A stretch of DNA of 64,000 bases from Bubalus kerabau (Eukaryota > Chordata > Mammalia > Artiodactyla > Bovidae), in NCBI RefSeq assembly GCF_029407905.1, contig NC_073637.1, positions 51,584,501 through 51,648,500 of the forward strand. The letters are read 5' to 3'. Under the pieces are notes generated by a model. It was not told the origin of the DNA, searched no databases, and saw only the letters and a list, made by a program, of their open reading frames with translations. Positions 24,145-35,460 of the stretch are shown here, piece by piece. How positions within the stretch are numbered: the first letter of the stretch is position 1; every line of letters starts with the position of its first letter. The position numbers were made by a program, and so were the translations under genes.

Positions 24145-24270
24145 ATATTTTTCCCGTTTGTTATCTTTTAACTTTGTTCATGTTTATCTTTTGCCACAGA
24201 AGTTATAATACATAGTCAAGGCAGTCTTTTTGTTTTGCCTTTTGTTTCACATCCATTTTACCATTTATTG
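24145..24270 (-). mobile_element. Possible old L1 fragment
   Basis: 'ttatcttttgccacagaagttataatacatagtcaaggcagtc' resembles the antisense of mammalian L1 ORF2. It is short and diverged. Confidence 0.35.
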
Positions 24271-24465
24271 AATAAACATTTCACATTAATTTAAAATGTC
24301 TTATTAAATTTTATATAAAGTGATCTTTTCTAGATTGTCAAAAAAATATAGTTTAAATATTTCTCAGACCTAAAATTCCCTTCCAATGGAATTGCAATTT
24401 TGTGGTGTTTGGTTTTTGCTTTTTTCTGCCAACAAATTAGCAAAATTCTTTATTAAAAATATCAA

Positions 24466-25271
24466 TAGATTTCTTTTTTGATTTCTTCTGTGATTTGTTG
24501 GTTATTCAGCAGCGTGTTGTTCAGCCTCCATATGTTGGAATTTTTAATAGTTTTTCTCCTGTAATTGAGATCTAATCTTACTGCATTGTGGTCAGAAAAG
24601 ATGCTTGGAATGATTTCTATTTTTTTGAATTTACCAAGGCTAGCTTTATGGCCCAGGATGTGATCTATCCTGGAGAAGGTTCCATGTGCACTTGAGAAAA
24701 AGGTGAAATTCATTGTTTTGGGATGAAATGTCCTATAGATATCAATTAGGTCTAACTGGTCTATTGTATCATTTAAAGTTTGTGTTTCCTTGTTAATTTT
24801 CTGTTTAGTTGATCTATCCATAGGTGTGAGTGGGGTATTAAAGTCTCCCACTATTATTGTGTTATTGTTAATTTCTCCTTTCATACTTGTTAGCATTTGT
24901 CTTACATACTGCGGTGCTTCGGTGTTGGGTGCATATATATTTATAATTGTTATATCTTCTTCTTGGATTGATCCTTTGATCATTATGTAGTGACCTTCTT
25001 TGTCTCTTTTCACAGCCTTTGTTTTAAAGTCTATTTTATCTGATATGAGTATAGCTACTGCTTTCTTTTGGTCCCTATTTGCATGGAAAATCTTTTTCCA
25101 GCCCTTCACTTTCAGTCTGTATGCGTCCCCTGTTTTGAGGTGGGTCTCTTGTAGACAACATATGTAGGGGTCTTGTTTTTGTATCCATTCAGCCAGTCTT
25201 TGTCTTTTGGTTGGGGCATTCAACCCATTTACGTTTAAGGTAATTACTGATAAGTATGATCCCGTTGCCAT
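24466..25271 (-). pseudogene. L1 ORF2 N-terminus: endonuclease domain
   Basis: In L1, ORF2 begins with an AP-like endonuclease that nicks target DNA for target-primed reverse transcription. This frame is open for 269 codons from its ATG at 25271, the expected place about 50 bases after the ORF1 stop. Motifs visible are N13 in LNVNGLN, E42 in LQETH, D143 and N145 in VGDFN, and SDHN near residue 230, so the catalytic set looks intact. The frame is cut at EEIKKEI by the inversion breakpoint and cannot make a full protein. Confidence 0.9.
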
Positions 25272-25322
25272 TTACTTTATTGTTTTGGGTTCGAATTTAT
25301 ACACCGTTTTTGTGTTTCCTGT

Positions 25323-25960
25323 CTAGAGAATATCCTTTAGTATTTGTTGGAGAGCTGGTTTGGTGGTGCAGAATTCTCTCAGCTTTTGCTTGTCTGAAAA
25401 GCTTTTGATTTCTCCTTCATACTTGAATGAGATCCTTGCTGGGTACAATAATCTGGGCTGTAGGTTATTTTCTTTCATCATTTTAAGTATGTCTTGCCAT
25501 TCCCTCCTGGCTTGAAGAGTTTCTATTGAAAGATCAGCTGTTATCCTTATGGGTATTCCCTTGTGTGTTATTTGTTGTTTTTCCCTTGCTGCTTTTAATA
25601 TTTGTTCTTTGTGTTTGATCTTTGTTAATTTGTTTAATATGTGTCTTGGGGTGTTTCGCCTTGGGTTTATCCTGTTTGGGACTCTCTGGGTTTCTTGGAC
25701 TTGGGTGATTATTTCCTTCCCCATTTTAGGGAAGTTTTCAACTATTATCTCCTCAAGTATTTTCTCATGGTCTTTCTTTTTGTCTTCTTCTTCTGGGACC
25801 TCTATGATTCGAATGTTGTAGTGTTTAATATTGTCCTGGAGGTCTCTGAGATTGTCCTCATTTCTTTTAATTCGTTTTTCTTTTATCCTCTCGGATTCAT
25901 TTATTTCTACCATTCTATCTTCTAATTCACTAATCCTATCTTCTGCCTCTGTTATTGCAT
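25323..25960 (-). pseudogene. L1 ORF1, C-terminal part
   Basis: ORF1p is the L1 RNA-binding protein with a coiled coil, an RRM and a C-terminal domain. Here the frame is open from the inversion junction to the stop at 25325-25323. It starts in the coiled coil (EAEDRISELEDRM), continues through the RRM-like part (HYNIRIIEVPEEE) and ends in the C-terminal domain (FKYEGEIKSFSDKQKLREF). The 5' UTR and N-terminus are missing. The few codons upstream of ITEAEDR come from the junction. Confidence 0.88.
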
Positions 25961-25961
25961 A

Positions 25962-28961
25962 GAAACGAATGAAAATGAAAACACAACAACCCAAAACCTG
26001 TGGGACACGGTAAAAGCAGTCCTAAGGGGAAAGTTCATAGCAATACAGGCACACCTCAAGAAACAAGAAAAAAGTCAAATAAATAACCTAACTCTACACC
26101 TAAAGCAACTAGAAAAGGAAGAAATGAAGAACCCCAGGGTTAGTAGAAGGAAAGAAATCTTAAAACTTAGAGCAGAAATAAATGCAAAAGAAACAAAAGA
26201 GATCATAGCAAAAATCAACAAAACCAAAAGCTGGTTTTTTGAAAGGATAAATAAAATTGACAAACCATTAGCCAGACTCATCAAGAAACAAAGGGAGAAA
26301 AATCAAATCAATAAAATTAGAAATGAAAATGGAGAGATCACAACAGATAACACAGAAATACAAAGGATCATAAGAGAGTACTATCAACAATTATATGCCA
26401 ATAAAATGGACAACGTGGAAGAAATGGACAAATTCTTAGAAAAGTAAAACTTTCCAAAACTCGACCAGGAAGAAATAGAAAATCTTAACAGACCCATCAC
26501 AAGCACAGAAATTGAAACTGTAATCAAAAATCTTCCAGCAAACAAAAGCCCAGGTCCAGACGGCTTCACAGCTGAATTTTACCAAAAATTTAGAGAAGAG
26601 CTAACACCTATCCTGCTCAAACTCTTCCAGAAAATTGCAGAGGATGGTAAACTTCCAAACTCATTCTATGAGGCCACCATCATCCTAATACCAAAACCTG
26701 ACAAAGATCCCACAAAAAAAGAAAACTACAGGCCAATATCACTGATGAACATAGATGCAAAAATCCTTAACAAAATTCTAGCAATCAGAATCCAACAACA
26801 CATTAAAAAGATCATACACCATGACCAAGTGGGCTTTATCCCAGGGATGCAAGGATTCTTCAATATCCACAAATCAATCAATGTAATACACCACATTAAC
26901 AAATTGAAAAATAAAAACCATATGATTATCTCAATAGATGCAGAGAAAGCCTTTGACAAAATTCAACATCCATTTATGATAAAAACTCTCCAGAAAGCAG
27001 GAATAGAAGGAAAATACCTCAACATAATCAAAGCTATATATGACAAACCCACAGCAAACATTATCCTCAATGGTGAAAAATTGAAAGCATTTCCTCTAAA
27101 GTCAGGAACAAGACAAGGGTGCCCATTTTCACCATTACTATTCAACATAGTTTTGGAAGTTTTGGCCACAGCAATCAGAGCAGAAAAAGAAATAAAAGGA
27201 ATCCAAATTGGAAAAGAAGAAGTAAAACTCTCACTGTTTGCAGATGACATGATCCTCTACATAGAAAACCCTAAAGACTCCACCAGAAAATTAATAGAAC
27301 TAATCAATGACTATAGTAAAGTTGCAGGATATAAAATCGACACCCAGAAATCCCTTGCATTCTTTTACACTAATAATGAGAAAACAGAAAGAGAAATTAA
27401 GGAAACAATTCCATTCACCATTGCAATGGAAAGAATAAAATACTTAGGAATATATCTACCTAAAGAAACTAAAGACCTATATATAGACAACTATAAAACA
27501 CTGGTGAAAGAAATCAAAGAGGACACTAACAGATGGAGAAATATACCATGTTCATGGATTGGAAGAATCAATATAGTGAAAATGAGTATACTACCCAAAG
27601 CAATTTATAGATTCAATGCAATCCCTATCAAGCTACCAACAGTATTCTTCACAGAGCTAGAACAAATAATTTCACAATTTGTATGGGAATAAAAAAAACC
27701 TCGAATAGCCAAAGCGATCTTGAGAAAGAAGAATGGAACTGGAGGAATCAACCTACCTGACTTCAGGCTCTACTACAAAGCCACAGTCATCAAGACAGTA
27801 TGGTACTGGCACAAAGACAGAAATATAGATCAATGGAACAAAATAGAAAGCCCAGAGATAAATCCACGCACATATGGACACCTTATCTTTGACAAAGGAG
27901 GCAAGAATATACAATGGATTAAAGACAATCTCTTTAACAAGTGGTGCTGGGAACTCTGGTCAACCACTTGTAAAAGAATGAAACTAGAACACTTTCTAAC
28001 ACCATACACAAAAATAAACTCAAAATGGATTAAAGATCTAAACGTAAGACCAGAAACTATACAACTCCTAGAGGAGAACATAGGCAAAACACTCTCCGAC
28101 ATACATCACAGCAGGATCCTCTATGACCCACCTCCCAGAATATTGGAAATAAAAGCAAAAATAAGCAAATGGGACCTAATTAACCTTAAAAGCTTCTGCA
28201 CATCAAAGGAAACTATTAGCAAGGTGAAAAGACAGCCTTCAGAATGGGAGAAGATAATAGCAAATGAAGCAACTGACAAACAACTAATCTCGAGAATATA
28301 CAAGCAACTCCTACAGCTCAACTCCAGAAAAATAAATGACCCAATCAAAAAATGGGCCAAAGAACTAAATAGACATTTCTCCAAAGAAGACATACAGATG
28401 GCTAACAAACACATGAAAAGATGCTCAACATCACTCATTATCAGAGAAATGCAAATCAAAACCACTATGAGGTACCATTTCACACCAGTCAGAATGGATG
28501 CGATCCAAAAGTCTACAAGTAATAAATGCTGGAGAGGGTGTGGAGAAAAGGGAACCCTCTTCCACTGTTGGTGGGAATGCAAACTAGTACAGCCACTATG
28601 GAAAACAGTGTGGAGATTCCTTAAAAAACTGGAAATAGAACTGTCTTATGATCCAGCAATCCCACTGCTGGGCATACACACTGAGGAAACCAGAAGGGAA
28701 AGAGACACGTGTACCCCAATGTTCATTGCAGAACTGTTTATAATAACCAGGACATGGAAGCAACCTAGATGTCCATCAGCAGATGAATGGATAAGAAAGC
28801 GGTGGTACATATACACAATGGACTATTACTCAGCCATTAAAAAGAATACATTTGAATCAGTTCTAATGAGGTGGATGAAACTGGAGCCTATTATACAGAG
28901 TGAAGTAAGCCAGAAAGAAAAACACCAATACAGTATACTAACGCATATATATGGAATTTAG
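25962..28961 (+). pseudogene. L1 ORF2, RT to C-terminus
   Basis: This is the rest of ORF2: the Z region, the reverse transcriptase and the C-terminal Cys-rich region. The RT active site reads LSLFADDM (codons near 27232-27255), with RQGCPFSPLLFN upstream. The C-terminal part has CWRGCGEKGTLFHCWWEC (about 28530-28580). Two in-frame stops break it: TAA at 26445-26447 after DKFLEK, and TAA at 27690-27692 after QFVWE. All three open blocks (to 26447, to 27692 and to 28961) share one frame, so there is no frameshift. The copy looks fairly young but is dead. Confidence 0.92.
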
Positions 28962-29325
28962 AAATATGGTAACATAACCCTGTATATGAGACAGCAAAAG
29001 AAACACTGAAGTATAGAACAGTCTTATGGACTCTGTGGGAGAGGGAGAGCGTGGGAAGATTTGGGAGAACGGCTTTGAAACATGTAAAATATCATGTATG
29101 AAACGAGACGCCAGTCCAGGTTCGATGCACGATACTGGATGCTTGGGGCTGGTGCACTGGGATGACCCAATGGGATGGTATGGGGAGGGAGGAGGGAGGA
29201 GGGTTCAGGATGGGGAACACATGTATAACTGTGGCAGATTCATTTTGATATTTGGCAAAACCAATACAATATTGTAAAGTTTAAAAAAAAAAAATTGAAA
29301 AAAAAAACCTGGAAAAAAAAAAAAG
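28962..29325 (+). mobile_element. L1 3' UTR and A-rich tails
   Basis: The ruminant L1 3' UTR contains GGTATGGGGAGGGAGGAGG and ends AATATTGTAAAGTTT. Three A-rich tracts follow, separated by TTG and CCTGG. The tracts may be an impure tail. Confidence 0.88.
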
Positions 29326-29399
29326 AAAATAGATATTGACTATTTTAAATTAATATCTTCTACAAGTCTGTAATAATTTAAATATCACTACTCTCATCA

Positions 29400-29640
29400 T
29401 GATGATGAGCATAAATATGTATTAAACACTTTTAATTCACAAAAACTTGACTAAGCCATTTATGAACATAATCTCAATCCTCAGTACAATCTGATGTTTA
29501 CATACAAGAAAACTGAAGCTTTGATGATTTTAATGACTTACCTAATGTTATATCAGAAAAGAAGATGAGACAGAAATCAACACAACTCTCTCTAACTCAA
29601 AATCCTACTTCTTAACCATTATATATTAAGTCCTTTTGAT
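29400..29640 (+). mobile_element. MIR SINE remnant
   Basis: The order 'tattaaacactttt', 'gaacataatctcaatcctcagtacaatctgatg' and 'caagaaaactgaagctttgatgattttaatgacttacctaa' matches MIR. It is diverged. Confidence 0.65.
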
Positions 29641-30030
29641 CTGTAGATTCAGGTCGTTTTTCAGTCAATGGTTTTATTTTCAAGTCTTTGAACATTCTGT
29701 TTGATTTGTTTTAATTCACTTGTTCAGAGGTATTCATTATCTATATATTGAATTTTGTTTTGTCCTCACCTCTCTAACTTTTACATTCTTGCTTTGTTTC
29801 CTTTAACATTCTGGATTTTTTTTTTTCTTATCTATGTTTTTCTTGATGCTATGAATTTGGTTTTCCAGGCTGGAGTATTTAAAATTCAATCTGAACTAAC
29901 TATATACCATTAATTTATAAAATGACATATGTTTGAATAATCAAAACTTAACTATATTACAGCAAATTTTTAAATAACAGAATTAACCTCAGATAATACA
30001 ATATGGCTAAAGCATAGATAATACATATTG
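29641..30030. other. T-rich DNA, nothing recognised
   Basis: T-rich sequence without open frames. It may be old L1 antisense, but this is not supportable by eye. Confidence 0.4.
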
Positions 30031-30241
30031 CTGTTGTTGTGCTCAGTTGCTCAGTCATGTCCAACTCTTTGCAACCCCATGGATTGTAGACCATCAGACT
30101 CCTCCATCCATGGGATTTTCTTGACAAGAATACTGGAGTGGGTTGCCATTTCCTCCTCCAGAGGATCTTCCTGACCCAGGGATTAAACCTGCGCCTCCTG
30201 TATTTGGCAGTTCTTTACCACTTAGCAACCTGGAAATCCCA
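30031..30241 (-). mobile_element. Bov-tA SINE
   Basis: A BovA unit (GCTCAGTCATGTCCAACTC) is followed by a diverged tRNA-like head ending near 30241 (GCAACCTGGAAATCCC on the plus strand). Confidence 0.88.
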
Positions 30242-30429
30242 TAGATTAATACATAGGAAATGATATTCACAGATGAGTTATATATACTTAATAACTGCAC
30301 AGTGTAAAAAAATCAAATATATCTAAGTAAAGGACAAAATTCAATGGCAGAAAAATGATTGTGCAATTTTTAAATAATTGTGTGATCAATTAAAAATTAC
30401 ATAACCATAATATTGAAAATCAGAGATCC

Positions 30430-30640
30430 AAAATTGAAAGGGCACTGCATTTGGATCTGATCTTAAATGCAAGTACTGACAGTGTGACTTTGAACAAGTA
30501 TCTTAGCCATTCTGAAAGTATTCAATATCTGCAAAATGGGAAAATTAGTATCTTCCCCATAATAATGTTTTAAAATAAAATAAATAATGCTTCAAGGAAA
30601 TTTTAAGTTGTGAAATATATGCCATCCTATATTATAACTA
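30430..30640 (+). mobile_element. MIR SINE remnant
   Basis: 'gactttgaacaagtatcttagcc' followed by 'caatatctgcaaaatgggaaaattagta' is the MIR core order, and an AT-rich tail follows. Confidence 0.65.
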
Positions 30641-31544
30641 TTATTATTTTTATATAAAAATTATCATCTTTAGTCATCAGCACCTAGAACTGTAATTCGT
30701 TGCTTAGTCATTTCAATTGTCATTGTTGCAAAAGACCAAGAATGTGCAGTCATATCTCTATAGAAGGAGCTATAATCAGTATTTTTCCTTTGAATTATTT
30801 ACACCTTAATAATAGATGCCTCTCAAATTATAGGAGCATTAACAAAATGCCATTTCTGATATGCAAATGCTCAAAGTCATGTTTCTGAATAGATACTGTT
30901 CTGCCTTAAAGATAAATAAGAAGAACTGTGAATGTAGTAGCTTGGATTTCAGCCAGTGAGGGCTGCCATTTCAGCAGTGCGGGTGTACACTGAGCTTGGC
31001 TTGGTGGCAGTTAGAAGTAGCAACTCATGAATGTAGACAGATTTATGCAGGGTGACCTTCATGACTCAATGTGCGTGGTAGCTTTGTGATTTCCACAGGG
31101 GTTACTAACAGGACATTCCATTGACAACCACAATGAGTGTTCTACTTCCCTGGCATTTTTAGAGCACATCTTTATGCATCAGAAAACCTCAGCCATGCAC
31201 AGGGTTGCTTTCTAAAGAGACACACTACTGGATGAATTTTGTAAAGGATAAAGTTTATCTGCATATCTGTCAATTAACTAACCATAACTTCAGGGGCTCT
31301 TTTATTTTCCAGTATTTTGGTACTTTACCTCCACAATGAACATCCAAAGTTGTGTTTCTGTGATATAAATGATTGAATCAGTGTTTAGGCTCAAAGCAGA
31401 TAGATAGCTGTTTATAGGGGATTTTAGAATGATTATCTCAGAATCAAAGGGCATAGGGGTGCTGTAGTTAATGACAAAACATATTGAAATACCTTCATTT
31501 TCTTTATGGAAAAATATTAATTCAAGTAGATTAGTGAACTGTAA
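30641..31544. other. Unassigned DNA with a less AT-rich block
   Basis: About 30940-31240 is more balanced in base composition than its surroundings and holds no repeat that I recognise. Single-copy or conserved non-coding DNA is possible. No open frame is supported. Confidence 0.4.
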
Positions 31545-31800
31545 TGGCAACCCACTCCAGTACTCTTGCCTGGAAAATCCCATGGACGGAGGAGCCTGGA
31601 AGGCTGCAGTCCGTGGGGTCACTAGGAGTCGGACACGACTGAGCAACTTCACTTTCACTTTTCACTTTCATGCATTGAAGAAGGAAATGGCAACCCACTC
31701 CAGTGTTCTTGCCTGGAGAATCCCAGGGACGGGGGAGCCTTGTGGGCTGCTGTCTATGGGGTCGTACAGAGTTGGACACGACTGAAGCGACTTAGCAGCT
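31545..31800 (+). mobile_element. BovA2 SINE
   Basis: Two BovA monomers with a CACTTTCACTTTTCACTTTC linker, ending CGACTGAAGCGACTTAGCAG. There is no tRNA head. Confidence 0.9.
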
Positions 31801-32511
31801 GTAATACGCCTATTACAGCTAGACTCCAAGGAGACATTTATTAAACCCAGTATTCATTTCATTTTGGAAAAGTTGGAGTAATTCCACTGCCCCAAATCAA
31901 GCTAGCAATTGTATTTATTTCAGTTGCAAAGCAGGTATCCAAAGATATGCACCAGGATTCAACCTGTTCTTGTCTTACTCCTTTCGATTTATTGGATGAC
32001 ATTATAAGAATATTCTCAGTAACTTAAAGAAGGGGGAAATGTCCAGTTTAATCAGGTTCCAAAATGACTTCTGTATGCTGAAACATCTAAAGTTAACATG
32101 ATAATATTTATTGTCAAGAAATATATCTGATTGCTAGTGAAACTAAGAAGATTTAACTTGGAAAAGAAAAATAAGTTAGAAGTAAAGAAAGAGTAATTAA
32201 AATCAATCAATTGTTTGCTTAGCAGAAGAAGAGACAACAGAAATAGAAGTGAAATTAATGATACATTACATAGAGAGATCAATTTGGACTGTGTATAAAA
32301 ACATACAAATACATTTTTTCAAACAAGAAGTTTACTCAGGATCTCAGAGTGTGGCTTGATTGATGATGTCTCACCAGATGTTGGAGGACAGTTGGATTCT
32401 CTATGTGTGAGGGATGGGAATGTTCGGTCTTTAGATTATGCCTTACCCCAGAGCATCTATGATTTTTTATTTTAATCATTGAAATAGTTGAAAGAAGTTC
32501 ATGGTCTGCTT
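31801..32511. other. AT-rich DNA, nothing recognised
   Basis: No repeat family or supported gene. A 76-codon minus-strand frame (32282-32052) is low-complexity Leu, Ser and Phe. Confidence 0.45.
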
Positions 32512-32702
32512 TGAAAGTGAAAGTGAAAGTTGCTCAGTGGTGTGGGTGCCATTAACTATACAGTCTATGGAATTCTCCAGGCCAGAACACTTGAGTGGGC
32601 AGCCGTTCCCTTCTCCAGGGGGTCTTCCCAATGCAGAGATCGAACCCAGGTCTCCCACATTGCGGGTAGATTCTTTAACAGCGGAGCCACCAGGGAAGCC
32701 CA
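32512..32702 (-). mobile_element. Bov-tA SINE
   Basis: On the minus strand: a tRNA-like head with GGGCTTCCCTGGTGGCTCCG and GGGTTCGATC, then a BovA unit that ends at GAAAGTGAAAG-type sequence at 32512. Confidence 0.88.
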
Positions 32703-32818
32703 AGAATACTGGAGTGGATAGCCTATCCCTTCTCCAGCGGATCTTCTACACCCAGGAATTGGACCAGGGTCTCCTGCACTGCAGGCAGATTCTCTACCAG
32801 CTGAGCTACCAGGGAAGT
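32703..32818 (-). mobile_element. Second Bov-tA head, partial
   Basis: A second tRNA-like head (CTTCCCTGGTAGCTCAGCTG on the minus strand) and the first part of a BovA unit lie directly upstream of the first SINE. This gives two heads in the same direction. A short CCAGGGAAGTTC repeat follows at 32823-32838. Confidence 0.85.
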
Positions 32819-32838
32819 TCAGGTACCAGGGAAGTTCT

Positions 32839-33726
32839 GCTTTAATGCTCCTCTTTTCTTTACAAAGTCTAATATGAAAAATTCAAAATATGTTTAAGTT
32901 AAAGAGCAATATGGGATCTCTGTGGTAAATAGAGTTATTAATGCTTGTTGCCTAATGCTGAAAATGGGACACAGAGACATCTCCTATAAGAGTTCAGTTT
33001 GTAAAATCAAGACCACAATTTATTAATTCTATATGGTCATGTCCCCTCACCATTGAACCTAATGTAGAATTAAAAACAGTTACCAAGGGAGTAACTAGGT
33101 TATTTTCAATATAATGTCCCTGATTCCAACTGCAGTGGTCATTTATTCAAATAAGTTTCAGTGTTATATGCTATGATAGCATACAAAACTTTATCATTCA
33201 TAACATTCTACCTTGACATTTTTGTCTTTGCTCTTATAAATCATCTATTTTTTAAAGTATCTCTGGCTCTTGGCACAGTTACTTTCCACTTTTTGTTAAA
33301 TTAATATATTCTCATATATAAATTCAAATATATTTCATATAGGACATGTATCATGTGCATCAGAATTTTGTCAATATTTCTTTTCGTCCCCATCTCCTAG
33401 CACTTCTTATTGGATTGACCAAATGATGTTTGCCCTTAGCATTTAAAATATTCAAAAATGCTTTGAAGGTGTGTCTTTAAATCATAAGCATCCCTGTAGT
33501 CCTTTAAATTATCGATTAATGGCACAGAATGTATTTTCTTAGATTGATCTTTTATATTTATGAATTCTTTTAAACAGTTCCTAAAATCTTTAAAAATGTG
33601 TTTATTTTTTCTTTGATCTAAACTCTTTGTACCTGGTCAGACTTTCTGAATGCTCTTAACATGTGACAGCATATATTTTTGTGTAGTTTCCACATAAATC
33701 AGTTTATTGTTCCATATTTGTATTAG
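32839..33726. other. AT-rich DNA, nothing recognised
   Basis: No repeat family or gene supported. Confidence 0.45.
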
Positions 33727-33958
33727 TCCATATTTTTCATATTTTAAATGTAATTTTTCTTCTGATACTCCTAGGTCTTAAATTTTTAGAGAAACTGAAT
33801 TGTTTTACCACTTCAAAATAAGAAATACATTTGATGTATTTGTCCATATTTTTCATAATTTTAAATGTAATTTTTCTTCTGATACTCCTAGGTCTTAAAT
33901 TTTTAGAGAAACTGAATTGCTTTACCACTTCAAAAACAGAAATATATTTGATAATATT
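33727..33958. repeat. 116-bp tandem duplication
   Basis: A unit starting TCCATATTTTTCAT at 33727 recurs at 33843. The two share TTCTTCTGATACTCCTAGG and GAGAAACTGAATTG, with a handful of differences. I recognise no family, and the minus-strand frame across it simply repeats the same peptide. Confidence 0.92.
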
Positions 33959-34084
33959 TTCAATGATTTCCACAGAAAATTATGCACATTTCAAAATACT
34001 TTCTACATACTTATGACAATTGAATGCATTATATTTTCTCATATAATGGATTTGAGATAGCCATGTATTAGTAGTAGCAGAATT

Positions 34085-34690
34085 CTAAAATGGATCTCAG
34101 GATTTATTGCTTCCTGTTGAACATGCCCTGATTTTAGATTAGGATGAGTTTCACTCCCATTATTGGGCTATGTTACAGGTCAAAATAGATTTTGCAGATC
34201 TAATTAAGGTCCTAAATCAGTTGACCTGTGACAGATTATTTCAGTGGCCCTGAGTTAATCACAAAGTCCTTTCACAGTGGAGTTTTCTCCAGGCAGGTAT
34301 CAGAAGAAGTAGTCAGTGATTATCTCCAAATGTCCTGTAAAGAAGCAAACACTCATGGTGTGAATTGCCTATGATGGTCACATGGTAAAGAGCTGTGGGT
34401 AGCATTAAGGAGCTGAACATTGACCCCAACCAGCAACTAGAAGTCTGAATGGGGACTTCAGTCTTAGGATTGTAAGGAAAGGAAGTCTGACAACAATCAG
34501 TGAACTTGGAAGAGAATCCTGACCCAACTCCAGCCAACATCTTGATTTCAGCTACGATAGGCTGAACAGAAAATCCAGCCACACCATGTCCAGACTTAAG
34601 ACCTACAGAACAGATGAGGTAATTCACTTGTGTTGACTTAAGCCACCCCATTTGTGGTATTTTGTTACACAATAGAACACTTGTAAAACT
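34085..34690 (+). mobile_element. Old MaLR-like LTR (tentative)
   Basis: 'gattttgcagatctaattaaggtcctaaatcag', 'ccaacatcttgatttcagc' and 'cttaagccaccccatttgtggtattttgttac' follow the order of ancient mammalian MLT1/MaLR-type LTRs, ending near 34690. Family assignment is from memory and not checked. The 139-codon minus frame here is not a gene. Confidence 0.5.
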
Positions 34691-35162
34691 GAGGAAATTT
34701 GTCATTTGAAGTCCACCAGAATTGTGAGTCAAAAGCTTCCCAAAGTTTTTTTTTTTTTCCCCCTGAAGGAAATCTCAAGGAATGTACAAGTTTCAGATTC
34801 AGTAGAGATCATCTATCACAATCCAATTAAGGAGGCTGACAGTCAGACAGATTAAGCACCATTTTCTTAAATAATTCATAAACATAATAGGGAATGGGAA
34901 CAAGAGTCCATGACTCCAAATCAATGATCTTTTCCACAGTATACAGCGAATATGTTTATTCATGATTAGAAAAGGAAAAAAAAAATGATGCTAGTGGGTA
35001 TTGTGTACATATTTTCATTTTAATAGTTAATATATCCCTAAATATTTGCAGCTATCTTTCCTTTCTTTGCTTTCTTTTCTTCCTTCCCTCGTCTCTCATT
35101 TTTATTGTTCAGGATTCAATCAAGGTTGACACATTGCATTTGACTGTGATATTTGGGCATGA
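34691..35162. other. Unassigned DNA
   Basis: Contains a T run near 34747 and a CTTTC-rich stretch near 35060-35090. Nothing else is recognised. Confidence 0.45.
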
Positions 35163-35281
35163 ACACCCACTCCAGTATTCTTACCTGGATAATCCCATGG
35201 ACAGAGGAGCCTGGAGGGCTACAGTCCATAGGGTCGCAAAGAGTTGGAAACAACTGAAGTGACAGCACACACATACGCACA
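35163..35281 (+). mobile_element. BovA fragment
   Basis: Part of one BovA unit (CACTCCAGTATTCTTACCTGG to GGAAACAACTGAAGTGAC), with an ACACA tail. Confidence 0.85.
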
Positions 35282-35304
35282 TTGCTGTATTACCTTTAAA
35301 AAAG

Positions 35305-35457
35305 TTAATTAACTGATGGCTGCATTGGGTCTTAGTTGTGGCACATGGGCTTAGTTGCCCCAAGGCATATAGGATCTTAGCTCCCCAACCATGGATTGAA
35401 CCCATGTTGCCTGCATTAGAAGGCAGTTTCTTAACCACTGGACCACCAGGAAAGTCC
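35305..35457 (-). mobile_element. CHR-type SINE
   Basis: On the minus strand: a tRNA-like head (GGACTTTCCTGGTGGTCCAG, with a B-box-like GGGTTCAATCC) then GGGGAGCTAAGATCCTATATG and GCCACAACTAAGACCCAATG. This fits the CHR family rather than Bov-tA. Confidence 0.8.
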
Positions 35458-35460
35458 CTG

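Larger units (their letters stand above)
24463..29334 (+). mobile_element. Ruminant L1 with inverted 5' part (twin priming)
   Basis: A 4.9-kb L1 in two blocks. 24463-25960 reads on the minus strand and holds the end of ORF1 and the start of ORF2. 25961-29280 reads on the plus strand and holds the rest of ORF2 and the 3' UTR, followed by A-rich tails to about 29325. The ORF2 pieces join with little or no loss (EIKKEI at the end of one, ETNENE at the start of the other). This is the classic 5' inversion made by twin priming. The 7-bp match AATAGAT at 24464-24470 and 29328-29334 is only weak evidence for a target duplication. Confidence 0.93.

Noticed and set aside
33737..33973. Minus-strand frame with a repeated peptide
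   Set aside because: The peptide repeat only mirrors the 116-bp DNA duplication.
34313..34732. 139-codon minus-strand frame
   Set aside because: It lies in an old MaLR-like LTR and has no recognised domain.
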